A stretch of DNA of 64,000 nucleotides from Candidatus Brachythrix odensensis (GCA_016714465.1 JADKDT010000002.1:248001-312000); one strand, 5' to 3'; positions 46,488 to 55,289 are shown, numbered from the stretch's first letter. Notes: a model not told the origin generated them from the sequence alone. Numbers and translations: made by a program.

Positions 46488-47726
46488 ATGAAGGAAAAGA
46501 ACAGTGTCTCTCGCCGCAAGTTTCTGAAGGGTGCCGGTGTCGTCGCCGTCGGCGCTGGCGCAACAGCGTTGGCCGCATGCGCGCCGGCAGCCGCCCCCGC
46601 CCCGACCGCAGCTCCGGCAAAGCCGGCTGCGCCCGCGCCCGTTGTGCTCAAGGGCGCCACGATCAACTGGCTCGGCGGCTCTTGGAGCTTCCTGCCCGAG
46701 TTGGACCCGGTCATCAGCGACTTCGCCAAGGACTGGGCGACCCAGAACGGCGTCACGATTAACTTCGAGCGCGAATCCACCAACCTGGCCGCCAAGATCC
46801 AGACCGCGATCGAGACCGGCAAGGGCGCCAACATCATCCAGCTCGCAGACGCGCCGGCCGGATGGGCCAAGAGCCTGGCCGATGTGTCGACCGTCGCCGA
46901 GAAGCTGAGCGCCGAAGGCGGCGGATACCTCCCGGCCGCGCCCTTCCAGTGCAACGATGGCAGCAAGTGGATTGCCCTTCCCCTGGGGCAGCACAACTGG
47001 TTCATGAACTATCGGGCCGACTGGTTCAAGGAGGCGGGCTACGACATCATCCTGTGGGGGTTTGGAGGCAAGGAATTCAACCCCGACGGCTCGATCGCCC
47101 TGGACAGCAAGGAAACCCTGGCTGCCCTGGATTACTTCATCAAGTTCCACAAGCAGGCGGGTGATCCAGAAGAGATCGCCTATGACGACGGCGCGAACAA
47201 CACGAACTTCAACCAGGGCAAGATTTCGTTGACCGCCAACGTCAACACGATCTACCTCCCGGCCAAGAAGAACTTCCCGGCCGTGGCCGAAGGGATGAAC
47301 CACGCCATTCCCCCGAAGGGTCCCGCTGGACGCTTCGGCGCGTGCACCCTGCCGTGGTGGGGGATCCTGAATCACACCAAGGGCGCCGATCTCGACGCCG
47401 CCAAGGCCTACATCGGGGACTTCATGGCCATGAAGAACCTGGGCAAGTTCTACAAGGCCGGCCAGGGCTATATCCTGCCCCTGCTGCCGAAGTACGACAG
47501 CGAGGATATCTGGCCGAGCGATCCCAAGCTCGCCATCGCCAAGGAAATGTTCAAACTGGCGCTCCCGGCTGGTTACGCCCTCAAGAACCAGAACAAGCTG
47601 GCAAGCCTGATGCAGTCGAAACTCATCGTTGGCAAGATGTTCGCCCAGGCGGCCATCCTGAACGATTCGCGCAAGGCTCTGGACGGCGCGCTCAAGGACA
47701 TCGCCGACCTCAAGCTTCTGGCGTAA
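46488..47726 (+). CDS. ABC-transporter sugar-binding lipoprotein (family 1)
   Basis: A 412-aa extracellular solute-binding protein. The signal has a twin-arginine motif SRRKFLKGAG and a lipobox ALAACAP, followed by an Ala/Pro linker. The mature part has ATINWLGGSW, NGVTINFERES, LPLGQHNWFMNYRADWFKEAGYDI and HTKGADLDAAKAYIGDFM, typical of sugar-binding proteins of MalE/UgpB type. AGGAGGAG lies 10 nt upstream. It starts the operon with two permeases; no ATPase gene is in the window, so a shared MsmX/UgpC-like ATPase is likely. Substrate unknown. Confidence 0.92.
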   Translation: MKEKNSVSRRKFLKGAGVVAVGAGATALAACAPAAAPAPTAAPAKPAAPAPVVLKGATINWLGGSWSFLPELDPVISDFAKDWATQNGVTINFERESTNLAAKIQTAIETGKGANIIQLADAPAGWAKSLADVSTVAEKLSAEGGGYLPAAPFQCNDGSKWIALPLGQHNWFMNYRADWFKEAGYDIILWGFGGKEFNPDGSIALDSKETLAALDYFIKFHKQAGDPEEIAYDDGANNTNFNQGKISLTANVNTIYLPAKKNFPAVAEGMNHAIPPKGPAGRFGACTLPWWGILNHTKGADLDAAKAYIGDFMAMKNLGKFYKAGQGYILPLLPKYDSEDIWPSDPKLAIAKEMFKLALPAGYALKNQNKLASLMQSKLIVGKMFAQAAILNDSRKALDGALKDIADLKLLA

Positions 47727-47742
47727 AGAAACCGACTCCGTT

Positions 47743-47782
47743 GATCAGTCGTCCGGGCGCCCAGAGGCCCGGATGACTGATC
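47743..47782. repeat. 16-bp inverted repeat inside the ABC operon
   Basis: GATCAGTCGTCCGGGC pairs with its near complement (one G-T) across an 8-nt loop, between the binding-protein and permease genes. Such stem-loops often stabilise the upstream mRNA and raise the binding protein level over the permeases. Confidence 0.75.
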
Positions 47783-47817
47783 CCACCTGAAATCGCGATA
47801 TAGCCTGAGATTCACCT

Positions 47818-48744
47818 ATGGCATCGGCACGTTCCCAGGACAGTACCCCAGGCGCCTTCATCTCCCGCCTTTTCTACCGCGAGAGCACGCTCGGACCCAT
47901 TCTCCTCAGTCCGGGCTTCATCTTCCTCGCTGTGATGATGGCCTACCCGTTTATCTACGCCGTCTTTCTCAGTTTCACCGACAAGGTCACCGGCGGAGCG
48001 CCGACCTTCAATGGGCTGGAGAACTACCAGAAGCTATTCAGCACCGACCTCTTTCGGAAGACGGTCGTGAACTCGGTTGTCTACACGGTTTTTGCTCTGG
48101 TTCTCAAGTTTCTCGGCGGCCTTGGCCTGGCCTCTGTCCTCAATCGGCCCTTTGTGGGCATACGCTATGCCAAAGCGTTGATGCTTCTGCCCTGGATCAT
48201 GCCAACCGTGTTCAGTACGATGATCTGGCAATGGATCCTCGCCCCCGGATTCAGCGTCGCCAATGTGGTGCTGGTGGACAAGCTCCACCTTTTTGCAGAG
48301 CCCCTGCCATTCTTGAGAGATGAGACCCTGTCCATGGCCTCGCTCATCGGGATCAATATCTGGCGTGGCCTGCCCTTCTTTGCGATTACGTTCCTGGCTG
48401 CGATCCAAGGCGTATCGACCGAGATCCTGGAAGCCGCCAAGATCGACGGGGCAACACCCTGGGGGGCGTTCTGGCGGGTCACCTTCCCGATCATTCTGCC
48501 GGTCGTCATCGTCGTCATCCTGATCTCGACCATCGGCACGCTCGGCGACTTCGATTTGCCCTACCTGCTGACCCGAGGCGGGCCAAACAACTCCACCACG
48601 CTGTTCTCGTTGACCGCCTTTACCCTGACCTTTAATTCGGGCCTAATCGGCATCGGCGCGGCGGTGACGATGACGATGTTCCCGCTCCTGATTGTGCTGA
48701 TCGTATCGTCGCTCATCATGGTCCGGCGCCGGCAGCAGGGTTGA
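47818..48744 (+). CDS. ABC-transporter permease, MalF/UgpA type
   Basis: A 308-aa inner-membrane protein with six predicted helices. The N-terminal helix GPILLSPGFIFLAVMMAYPFIYAVFLSFTD is typical. The EAA loop for the ATPase is EILEAAKIDGATPWGAFWRVTFP. Its stop overlaps a TTG of the next permease gene. Works with the second permease and the binding protein. Confidence 0.93.
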   Translation: MASARSQDSTPGAFISRLFYRESTLGPILLSPGFIFLAVMMAYPFIYAVFLSFTDKVTGGAPTFNGLENYQKLFSTDLFRKTVVNSVVYTVFALVLKFLGGLGLASVLNRPFVGIRYAKALMLLPWIMPTVFSTMIWQWILAPGFSVANVVLVDKLHLFAEPLPFLRDETLSMASLIGINIWRGLPFFAITFLAAIQGVSTEILEAAKIDGATPWGAFWRVTFPIILPVVIVVILISTIGTLGDFDLPYLLTRGGPNNSTTLFSLTAFTLTFNSGLIGIGAAVTMTMFPLLIVLIVSSLIMVRRRQQG

Positions 48745-48749
48745 ACGCC

Positions 48750-49601
48750 ATGAATACAAACAAGCTCGCCCGAAAGGCGCTCAAGGCCCTGCCGTTCTAT
48801 CTGCTGGTGGCGGCCATCATGGTGTTCCTGCTCTTCCCGTTCTATTGGGGCTTTGTCACCTCGCTCAAGACTGAGAATGACGTGTACAAATTCACGGGGA
48901 ACTTCCTGATCCCCGAGAATCCGACCCTGTCCAACTACCAACTGCTCTTCACCCAGAAGGACTACTTCCGCTGGTTTGCCAACACCTTCTCGGTGTCGCT
49001 CATCTCAACGTTCATCTCGACCGTCATCTCGGTGATGGCCGGCTTCGCGATCGCGCGGTTGCGCTTCCGCGGCGCGGCCCTCGCCGGAACGCTGGTCTTT
49101 GTGACGTATCTGGCGCCCCGAGGCTTCCTGTTTGTGCCGCTGGCCCAGCTCCTGCGGGACATCGGTTTGCTCGGCGAGATGTCAGCGCTGTATCTCACCT
49201 ATCCCACCTTTCTGGTGCCCTTCGCAACATGGTTGCTCAGCGGATACTTCACCAATGTCCCGCATGAGCCCGAGGAATGCGCCCAGGTGGATGGGGCAAG
49301 CCGGATTGGCGCAATCGTCCGTATCACCTTGCCGATGGCGATGCCCGGCATTCTGACGGCGGGCATCTTCGCCTTCACCGCCTCCTGGAACGAATTGCTG
49401 TATTCGATTGCGTTTGTCAATGGCGCCCAGAACAAGATGCTCACTTCGGGCGTGGTCGGCGCGTTCACCATGGGCGACTTCCTGGTGTATGGCCCAATGA
49501 TGGCCGCCGCCACAATGGCGTCCCTGCCCATTGCCCTGCTCTACATCTTCTTCACCGACCGCTTCGTCAGCGGGATCACGGCTGGGGCGACGAAGGGATG
49601 A
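48750..49601 (+). CDS. ABC-transporter permease, MalG/UgpE type
   Basis: A 283-aa permease that pairs with the preceding one. Six helices and the EAA loop EPEECAQVDGASRIGAIVRITLP are present. The ATG at 48750 is chosen; a TTG at 48741 overlaps the previous stop. Its stop overlaps the start of the dehydrogenase gene (ATGA), so that enzyme is in the same operon. Confidence 0.93.
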   Translation: MNTNKLARKALKALPFYLLVAAIMVFLLFPFYWGFVTSLKTENDVYKFTGNFLIPENPTLSNYQLLFTQKDYFRWFANTFSVSLISTFISTVISVMAGFAIARLRFRGAALAGTLVFVTYLAPRGFLFVPLAQLLRDIGLLGEMSALYLTYPTFLVPFATWLLSGYFTNVPHEPEECAQVDGASRIGAIVRITLPMAMPGILTAGIFAFTASWNELLYSIAFVNGAQNKMLTSGVVGAFTMGDFLVYGPMMAAATMASLPIALLYIFFTDRFVSGITAGATKG

Positions 49602-50650
49602 GCGCCGTCGACCCAGCAAGCGCAAACGTCGTCCGCCTGACCGGCCCCATCTTCAATCCGGGCGAATATGAACTCCAGCGGTTTGCCGATGCCGGACTGA
49701 CCCCGCGCATGGTCGGCGGGGTTGACCCGGCCGAACTGGCGCAGGGCGTCAAAGACGCCGACGTAATCGTCGTGGTGGGGACCAAGATTCCCGCCAGCGT
49801 CATCGACGCGATGGCGCGTTGCCGGGCGATCGCCCGCTTCGGCACGGGCACCGACAAGATCGACGTCGCGCGCGCGACCGAGTTGGGCATCCCGGTGGTC
49901 AACACGCCCTTCTTCTGTATCGAGGAGATGGCCGATCACGTCATGGCGATGCTGCTCAGCCTGTCGCGCAACCTGCGCGGCGCGCAGCGCGCCTTCGAGG
50001 CAGGCGACATGGTCGGCGCGCGCCGGGGCAACGGGCCCATGGTCCGGGTCAGCCACACCACCCTCGGTCTGGTGGGCTTTGGCCGCAGCGCCGTGCACAC
50101 GGCCCGCCGCGCACGCGGGTTTGGCATGCGTGTTCTGGCCACCCGCCAGAACAAGAACGCGTCGACTGCTGAAGCGGATGCGTTGGGCGTGGTGATGACT
50201 GATCTCGACACCGTCCTGCGCGAATCCGAACAGGTCTCGCTGCACATCCCGCTCACCCCGGCGACATATCACCTCATCGACGACGCGGCCATCCGCAAGA
50301 TGAAGCCAACCGCCGTCATCATTAACACATCCCGTGGCTCGTTGATCGACGAGATCGCCCTAGCCGCCGCGATCCGCGAAGGCCGCCTGGCCGGCGCCGG
50401 CATCGACACGCATGGCTTGTTCGACGTCTTTACCGACCACATGCCGCCCATGGCTCACCCGCTCATGGGCCTCGACAACGTCATCATCACCCCCCACACC
50501 GCCGGCGGTTCGATCCAGGCCAGCCAGGACATGATGGATGTGGGCGTGCAAAACGTCATTGATATCCTCGAGGGGCGCTGGCCGCCTCCCGAAAACATTG
50601 TCAACCCTTCCGTCATCCCGAGATTCGGGCTGACACATTCGAGTCCCTGA
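49598..50650 (+). CDS. D-isomer-specific 2-hydroxyacid dehydrogenase
   Basis: A 350-aa NAD-dependent dehydrogenase of the PGDH/CtBP fold. It has IARFGTGTDKIDVARATELGIPVVNTP, the NAD motif TTLGLVGFGRSAVHTARRA, the Arg-containing INTSRGSLIDEIAL, and the catalytic His in ITPHTAGGS. The Glu-bearing D-V-F-x-x-E-P motif is unusual (DTHGLFDVFTDHMPPM). Translationally coupled to the ABC permease, so it probably acts on the imported compound. Confidence 0.9.
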   Translation: MSAVDPASANVVRLTGPIFNPGEYELQRFADAGLTPRMVGGVDPAELAQGVKDADVIVVVGTKIPASVIDAMARCRAIARFGTGTDKIDVARATELGIPVVNTPFFCIEEMADHVMAMLLSLSRNLRGAQRAFEAGDMVGARRGNGPMVRVSHTTLGLVGFGRSAVHTARRARGFGMRVLATRQNKNASTAEADALGVVMTDLDTVLRESEQVSLHIPLTPATYHLIDDAAIRKMKPTAVIINTSRGSLIDEIALAAAIREGRLAGAGIDTHGLFDVFTDHMPPMAHPLMGLDNVIITPHTAGGSIQASQDMMDVGVQNVIDILEGRWPPPENIVNPSVIPRFGLTHSSP

Positions 50651-50733
50651 GAGAACCCATTTTTGAGGCGATATCCCCCGTCCCGGCGTACGCCGGGACG
50701 GGGGATATCGCCTCAAAAAGCAGGTTCTCTCAG
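50647..50733. repeat. Giant nested palindrome, 30-bp inner and 11-bp outer arms
   Basis: The inner 60 nt (50660-50719) is perfectly self-complementary around GGCGTACGCC, with no loop. Outside it, CTGAGAGAACC (50647-50657) pairs with GGTTCTCTCAG (50723-50733) after short 2-3-nt internal mismatches. It begins at the stop codon of the dehydrogenase and precedes the SDR gene. Confidence 0.92.
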
Positions 50734-50770
50734 GAGTTCGTGGCGCCAAAGGCGCGCAAGAATTATCAAG

Positions 50771-51604
50771 ATGAGCAATATGTTTGACCTGTCAGGTCGG
50801 GTCGCCATCGTTTCGGGCACAGCCAGTGGCATGGGCGAAGCCATGGCCCTGACCTTTGCTGAGAACGGCGCTGATCTTGTCCTGTTGGACATGAATACCG
50901 CCGGGAATGAGGAAACCGCCCACGCGATCGAGAAAATGGGTCGGCGGGCGATTCCACTCACTTGCGATGTGTCAAAGTACTCCGACATCGACAAGGTCTA
51001 TGAGACGGTCGACAAGGAGTTCGGCCATGTCGACATCCTGAGCAACGTCGCCGGGAACGGCAAGCAAGGCGCCGCCGATGAGATGACGATGGATGATGTC
51101 ATGTACGTTTTTCAGAACCTGGTGCTTGGCCGCTTCTACAACACCCAGCAGGCCGGGCGGCGCATGCTCAAACAGGGCCGCGGCAGCATCATGAGCCTGG
51201 GCTCGATCGCCGGCGTTAGTTCGCTCGGCCGCCAGCAGTCAGTCTACGGCATGGCCATGGCCGCGGTCATCCATATGACCAAGGAGCTCAGCACGGAGTG
51301 GAGCGGCCGCGGCGTGCGGGTCAATGCCATTCTGCCCGCTCAAACCGTCGGCCCCAAGACCCAAGCGGGCTGGGATGCGCGGATGAGTCGTTCCCCGGGA
51401 TTGAAGGAAACCTTCCTGCACGGCATCCCGATTGGCCGATTTGGTTCGCCCGATGACATCAGGGGCCTGGCCCTGTGGCTGGCTTCAGACGCATCGTCGT
51501 TTATCACCGGCGTCATCATCCCCATGGACGGCGGCAACCTGGCCATGAACGCGGGGGGCGGCTATATCAGCCCCACCGGCGTGAGCCACAGCACCAAAGC
51601 CTGA
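50771..51604 (+). CDS. SDR-family protein lacking the catalytic Lys
   Basis: A 277-aa classical SDR. It has VAIVSGTASGMGEAMALTF, LSNVAGNGKQG, active-site Ser in MSLGSIAGVSSLG and Tyr in VYGMAM. The YxxxK motif has Met where Lys is expected. VRVNAILPAQTVGPKT and the end IPMDGGNLAMNAGGG are normal. The missing Lys makes ordinary oxidoreductase activity doubtful unless it is a sequence error. It follows the ABC/dehydrogenase operon across a giant palindrome. Confidence 0.88.
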   Translation: MSNMFDLSGRVAIVSGTASGMGEAMALTFAENGADLVLLDMNTAGNEETAHAIEKMGRRAIPLTCDVSKYSDIDKVYETVDKEFGHVDILSNVAGNGKQGAADEMTMDDVMYVFQNLVLGRFYNTQQAGRRMLKQGRGSIMSLGSIAGVSSLGRQQSVYGMAMAAVIHMTKELSTEWSGRGVRVNAILPAQTVGPKTQAGWDARMSRSPGLKETFLHGIPIGRFGSPDDIRGLALWLASDASSFITGVIIPMDGGNLAMNAGGGYISPTGVSHSTKA

Positions 51605-51613
51605 ACAGATCGC

Positions 51614-51637
51614 CTGTGGTTGGACGCCCAACCACAG
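51614..51637 (+). terminator. Hairpin after the SDR gene
   Basis: CTGTGGTTGG pairs perfectly with CCAACCACAG across ACGC, 10 nt after the SDR stop. No T-run follows, but the position fits a terminator or 3' stabiliser. Confidence 0.5.
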
Positions 51638-51648
51638 CGGGTGCCTTA

Positions 51649-51698
51649 GTAGCGAAATCGCCCGCCCCGGCGTCCGCCAGGGCGGGCGATTTCGCTAC
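51649..51698. repeat. Perfect 19-bp inverted repeat, GGCGTCCGCC centre
   Basis: GTAGCGAAATCGCCCGCCC and its complement enclose CGGCGTCCGCCA. It lies between the SDR and the MFS gene. The outer GCGAAATCGCC box resembles those at 62131 and 57710. Confidence 0.9.
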
Positions 51699-51731
51699 CA
51701 GGGCCTGAGTCTCCCCTCACCCACAACAATC

Positions 51732-52940
51732 GTGCTGACCCGTATCGAGGATCTCCTGGTCGGCCCAGCCCCTGCCGACGTCCGGCGTAATATGCGGATC
51801 GAGCTCGGCGCGTCGATGGCCTCCGGGCCGTATCACGCCGCGCTGCTCTTCGTGCCGGTCGTCATGCAACGGCTTGGCGCCGACGCCGGGATGATCGCGC
51901 TGTATCTCTCGGCCAGCTACATTGGCTTCCTGATGACGCCTTTCGCGGCCCGGGTCATTCCCGCCCGCGGCGTGCAGACTTATCTCGCCTGGATATCGGG
52001 AAGCTCACGCGCGATCTTCATGCTGTTGGGCGCCGCCCTGACCGCGCCCTTCATGGTGGCGGTGTCGGTCGTGGTCTTCTTTCTGGATTCGTTTCCGTCG
52101 CCTGCCTATACCCGGATCATCCAGTTGATCTACCCGGCCCGCATCCGCGGCCGGGCGATGGGCTATGTGCGGCTCGGCCTCGCCGGCGGCATGTTGATCT
52201 ACGCGCCCTTGTGCGGCTGGATCCTTGACCAGTTTGGATATACGTGGCTCTTTCCGTTGGCCGGCGCAACCGGGATTCTCGCAGCCTGGATCTTCAGCCA
52301 TTTGCGGGTCAACGATATGACGCCGGTCCGCACCCACAAACGCGCGATGGGCGACCTGTGGCAAGTCTTGCGGAGTGACGGGCGCTTTCGTATCTACCTG
52401 CTGGCGGTCATCGCCTTCGGCCTGGGCGGCCTGATCCCCTCGGGCTTTTACCCCGCCGTCATCGTTGACCGGCTGAACCTGTCCTACACCGATGTGAGCG
52501 CCCTGGCGACGGTGCAATCGATCTGCTGGCTCGGCGGCTACCTGGTCTGGGGCCATATCATGGATCGCTTCAACGGGGTGTGGACGCTGCGCGTGCTGTA
52601 TCTGTTGATGGCGCTGGTGCCACTCTCATACACCTGGGCCAGCTCGGGCTGGATGCTGTTGCCCTCCTTCATCGCCCAGGGGTTGGGGTCGGCCGGCATC
52701 GACCTGGCGTTTCAGAATACGATCCTTGAGCTGGCCCCCGAAGACCGCGTTTACGAGTACGCCGCGCTGCAGCGCGCGACGATCGGGATCCGCGGCTTGA
52801 TCGGCCCGCTGCTCGGTGTGTTGCTGGCCCAAATGGGGGTGGCCCCCCTTGCGATCTTCATCATCGGATCATCGCTGTACGCGTGCGCGGCGCTGCTCAT
52901 GCTCAGCGGCGTATTCCGCAGCTCTGCCCGCGCTAGCTGA
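51732..52940 (+). CDS. Major facilitator superfamily transporter
   Basis: A 402-aa membrane protein with about 12 hydrophobic segments in two halves. Characteristic loops: the helix 2-3 region FLMTPFAARVIPARG, RIRGRAMGYVRLGLAGG, and the central cytosolic loop HKRAMGDLWQVLRSDGRFR. HIMDRFNGVWTLRVLYL repeats the G-x-x-x-D-R motif in the second half. It starts with GTG 51732. The substrate is unknown; its position suggests a carbohydrate or sugar acid. Confidence 0.88.
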   Translation: MLTRIEDLLVGPAPADVRRNMRIELGASMASGPYHAALLFVPVVMQRLGADAGMIALYLSASYIGFLMTPFAARVIPARGVQTYLAWISGSSRAIFMLLGAALTAPFMVAVSVVVFFLDSFPSPAYTRIIQLIYPARIRGRAMGYVRLGLAGGMLIYAPLCGWILDQFGYTWLFPLAGATGILAAWIFSHLRVNDMTPVRTHKRAMGDLWQVLRSDGRFRIYLLAVIAFGLGGLIPSGFYPAVIVDRLNLSYTDVSALATVQSICWLGGYLVWGHIMDRFNGVWTLRVLYLLMALVPLSYTWASSGWMLLPSFIAQGLGSAGIDLAFQNTILELAPEDRVYEYAALQRATIGIRGLIGPLLGVLLAQMGVAPLAIFIIGSSLYACAALLMLSGVFRSSARAS

Positions 52941-52946
52941 CTGACT

Positions 52947-53001
52947 CCCTTGACGGTCCCCCCGTCCCGGCGTACGCCGGGACGGGGGGGATCGTCAAGG
53001 G
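52947..53001. repeat. Inverted repeat with CGTACG core and CCCTTGACG/CGTCAAGGG outer arms
   Basis: Outer arms CCCTTGACG/CGTCAAGGG and inner arms CCCCCCGTCCCGGCG around TA pair, with a 2-3-nt mismatch between the stems. Located between the MFS and dehydrogenase genes. Confidence 0.88.
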
Positions 53002-53018
53002 GCAATATTGGAGAAATC

Positions 53019-54029
53019 ATGCAACGCTATGTTTGGTTTGAGTGGAAGCCCGACCCCGATCTGGCCGCATTGATCGACGGCACCGCCCTTGCCCTCGGGC
53101 CGGCCTCGGCGACCCCGGACGATCCGCTCAGGGCCCTGGGCCAGGCCCACGGCGCGATCGCCACCGCCCTGCCCTATAACGCCGCGCTGATGGACCGCGG
53201 CCCGAATCTGCTGGTCATCTCGCGAACCGGGATCGGGGTCGACACGGTAGACATCCCCGAGGCCACTCGGCGCGGAATCGCGGTCTGCAATACTCCGGAC
53301 GGTCCGACGATCTCAACCGCCGAGCAGACCCTGGCCCTTATGCTTGGCATCGCCAAGCGGCTGCGACGAATCGACAATGACTTTCGCCGCAACGCCGTGC
53401 CACGCGACTACTACCGGACCCACAACGGACTGGAGCTGCATGACACCACCCTGGGTCTGGTTGGGATTGGGCGCATCGGCGGGCGGGTGGCTGGCTACGC
53501 CCGGGCTCTGGGCATGCGGGTGCTGGCCTACGATCCGTTCAGCACCGACGAAGCCGCTGCGCGGCTGGGCGTCACCCGGGTCGGCGCGCTGGATGAGTTG
53601 CTCTCGCGCTCAGATGTCGTATCGCTGCACCTGCCCCTGACGGCCGAAACCCGCAAGATGATGAATGCCGAACGTTTTGCCCAGATGAAGCCGGGGGCCA
53701 TTTTCATCAACGCCGCGCGCGGCGGTCTGGTTGACGAGGCCGCCCTGCTGGCGGCCCTGGAAAGCGGCCGCTTGTCCGGCGCGGGTCTGGACGTCACCGA
53801 CCCTGAGCCGCCCCGGATGGACAATCCCCTGCTGCACCGGGATGATGTGATCATCACCCCCCACATCGCCTCCGCCACGAGTGTCGGCAAGCGCCGCATC
53901 CAGAGCAAAGCCATCAGCCAGGTCGTCGATGTGCTGAACGGCCGGCGGCCCGAGCACCTGGTCAACCCCGAGGTGTGGCCGGCGGTTGCGGCCCGCTACG
54001 CGGCCCTGTTCGGCCAGGTCCCATCCTAA
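53019..54029 (+). CDS. D-isomer-specific 2-hydroxyacid dehydrogenase (phosphoglycerate dehydrogenase-like)
   Basis: A 336-aa enzyme of the same superfamily as the one at 49598. It has ISRTGIGVDTVDIPEATRRGIAVCNTP, the NAD motif LGLVGIGRIGGRVAGYARALG, INAARGGLVDEAAL with the Arg, the LDVTDPEPP segment with the Glu, and ITPHIASAT with the His. All catalytic residues are intact. A TTGGAGA ribosome site precedes the ATG. Substrate is not determinable. Confidence 0.92.
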   Translation: MQRYVWFEWKPDPDLAALIDGTALALGPASATPDDPLRALGQAHGAIATALPYNAALMDRGPNLLVISRTGIGVDTVDIPEATRRGIAVCNTPDGPTISTAEQTLALMLGIAKRLRRIDNDFRRNAVPRDYYRTHNGLELHDTTLGLVGIGRIGGRVAGYARALGMRVLAYDPFSTDEAAARLGVTRVGALDELLSRSDVVSLHLPLTAETRKMMNAERFAQMKPGAIFINAARGGLVDEAALLAALESGRLSGAGLDVTDPEPPRMDNPLLHRDDVIITPHIASATSVGKRRIQSKAISQVVDVLNGRRPEHLVNPEVWPAVAARYAALFGQVPS

Positions 54030-54032
54030 AAA

Positions 54033-54091
54033 GAGTTGCGGCGAGATCACAATCCGCGCGCGAAGCGCGCGGATTGTGATCTCGCCAACTC
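54033..54091. repeat. Perfect 22-bp inverted repeat, GAA loop, with extra outer GAGTT/AACTC
   Basis: The core arms (54040-54061, 54065-54086) start GGCGAGATCACAATCC around GCGCGC-GAA-GCGCGC. GAGTT/AACTC pairs outside a 2-nt bulge. It lies between the convergent dehydrogenase and chromate-transporter genes. Confidence 0.9.
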
Positions 54092-54093
54092 AT

Positions 54094-54609
54094 TTAGGAT
54101 GGCAATCCGCCCAGCGCAATCCCAGCCAGCGCAGACATGACAACAATCAGGAGCACGGGCACCTTGCGCCAGGCAAGGACGGCTCCGAAGACGACCAGCG
54201 CACCCGCGCGCAGATCAAACCCCTGCTGGCCGACGATGCGCGCCAGGGTGACGACGCCGACTCCGGCAATCGCCAACGCAAGTCCAGAAAGAAAACCACG
54301 CGTGAGCGGGTGCGCTCCAACCTGACGGAAACCGCGTTGGACGGCCAGCACCAACAGTGGCGGCAGCGTGACAGCCACCAGCGCCAGGGACGCGCCAATT
54401 CCGCCGCCGGTCATGAAGCCGAGCACGACCACCCACAATCCATTCGGCCCAGGACTCACCTGCCCGACGGCCAACGCCTCCGCGAACTGAGCATCAGTCG
54501 CCCAGCCGATCCCGATCAAGTCCGCGTGCAGACTGGGCAGCGGACCGAAACCACCGGTCGAGGTCAGCACCGACTTGAGAAAGAGCAGGAAATAGGTCAG
54601 CCAATCCAT
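54094..54609 (-). CDS. chrA: Chromate-transporter family protein, second half-subunit (ChrA)
   Basis: A 171-aa membrane protein matching one half of CHR-type transporters. It has FGPLPSLHADLI, the conserved VGQVSPGPNGLWVVVLGFMTGG, and hydrophobic helices to the end. Short-chain CHR transporters are encoded as two adjacent half-size genes that form one transporter, and the other half is directly upstream. The start lies within the 3' end of the upstream gene (13-nt overlap). The transported ion in this organism is not known; family members export chromate. Confidence 0.86.
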   Translation of the reverse strand: MDWLTYFLLFLKSVLTSTGGFGPLPSLHADLIGIGWATDAQFAEALAVGQVSPGPNGLWVVVLGFMTGGGIGASLALVAVTLPPLLVLAVQRGFRQVGAHPLTRGFLSGLALAIAGVGVVTLARIVGQQGFDLRAGALVVFGAVLAWRKVPVLLIVVMSALAGIALGGLPS

Positions 54610-55289
54610 GTTTCGCCAGATGGTCTTTTCCGGGGCGGATACTCCCCGCTCCGGCGTACGCCGGGGCGGGGAACATCCACCCCGGAAAAGACCGTCATGC
54701 TGCAGCTATTGGCATTGGCGCTCTGCCCGCGCTGGCGCGCCCAGAACCACAGGCCGAGCGCTCCGCCGCCCAACGCATACAGGACAAACACCGGAAGGAC
54801 CGGATCCAGAAAGGCGATCACGCCGCATCCGAGCAACACCAGCACGCTCAGCCCCAACCCTGCCGCGCCCTCGCGCCGGCGCGCTGCGACCACCGGGAGC
54901 ACTGTCCGCCAAAGGGTGGCCACGCTCACCCCCGCCATGGCCGGCACCACGCCTCGCAGGGCTGCCTGGGTAACAGAGAGCGACTGAACACCGAGATAGG
55001 CCGCGCTCATCGCCAGGCTGATCGAAACGCTGGGCAGCAACAACCCGGCCAGCGATACGAGCAACCCGGCCGTCTTGCCCAGGCGCCAACCGATCAAGGT
55101 GGTCAGGGCCAGCAGGTTCATGCCAGGCACGAGCTGGACCATGGCGCTCAACTCGGCATATTCAACGGGTTCGAACAGGTGGAGCCGATCGACAAAGGTT
55201 TGCTGGATCAGGTAGGACGTCGCGGCGCCGCCGCCAAATGACTGCGCGCCAATCAGGAGCCAGACTCGGAACAAAATACGGAGTGGCAA
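54597..55289 (-). CDS. chrA: Chromate-transporter family protein, first half-subunit, with palindrome-derived tail
   Basis: The first half of the pair: FRVWLLIGAQSFGGGAATSYLIQQTFVD, the PVEYAELSAMVQLVPGMNLLALTTLIGWRLG motif, then several helices to LYALGGGALGLWFWARQRG. TTG 55289 gives a 230-aa protein; an ATG farther upstream reads into a region without family similarity. The last 35 or so residues (VFSGVDVPRPGVRRSG...) are encoded by a member of the palindrome family (54622-54693), so this gene has been extended or its stop displaced by that element. Confidence 0.82.
   Translation of the reverse strand: MPLRILFRVWLLIGAQSFGGGAATSYLIQQTFVDRLHLFEPVEYAELSAMVQLVPGMNLLALTTLIGWRLGKTAGLLVSLAGLLLPSVSISLAMSAAYLGVQSLSVTQAALRGVVPAMAGVSVATLWRTVLPVVAARRREGAAGLGLSVLVLLGCGVIAFLDPVLPVFVLYALGGGALGLWFWARQRGQSANANSCSMTVFSGVDVPRPGVRRSGEYPPRKRPSGETWIG
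54622..54693. repeat. Palindrome with 14-bp outer arms inside the chrA coding end
   Basis: GGTCTTTTCCGGGG pairs with CCCCGGAAAAGACC, enclosing CCCCGC-CCGGCGTACGCCGG-GCGGGG. It is in frame inside the first chrA gene and immediately before the start of the second. The only copy in the window that is translated. Confidence 0.88.
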
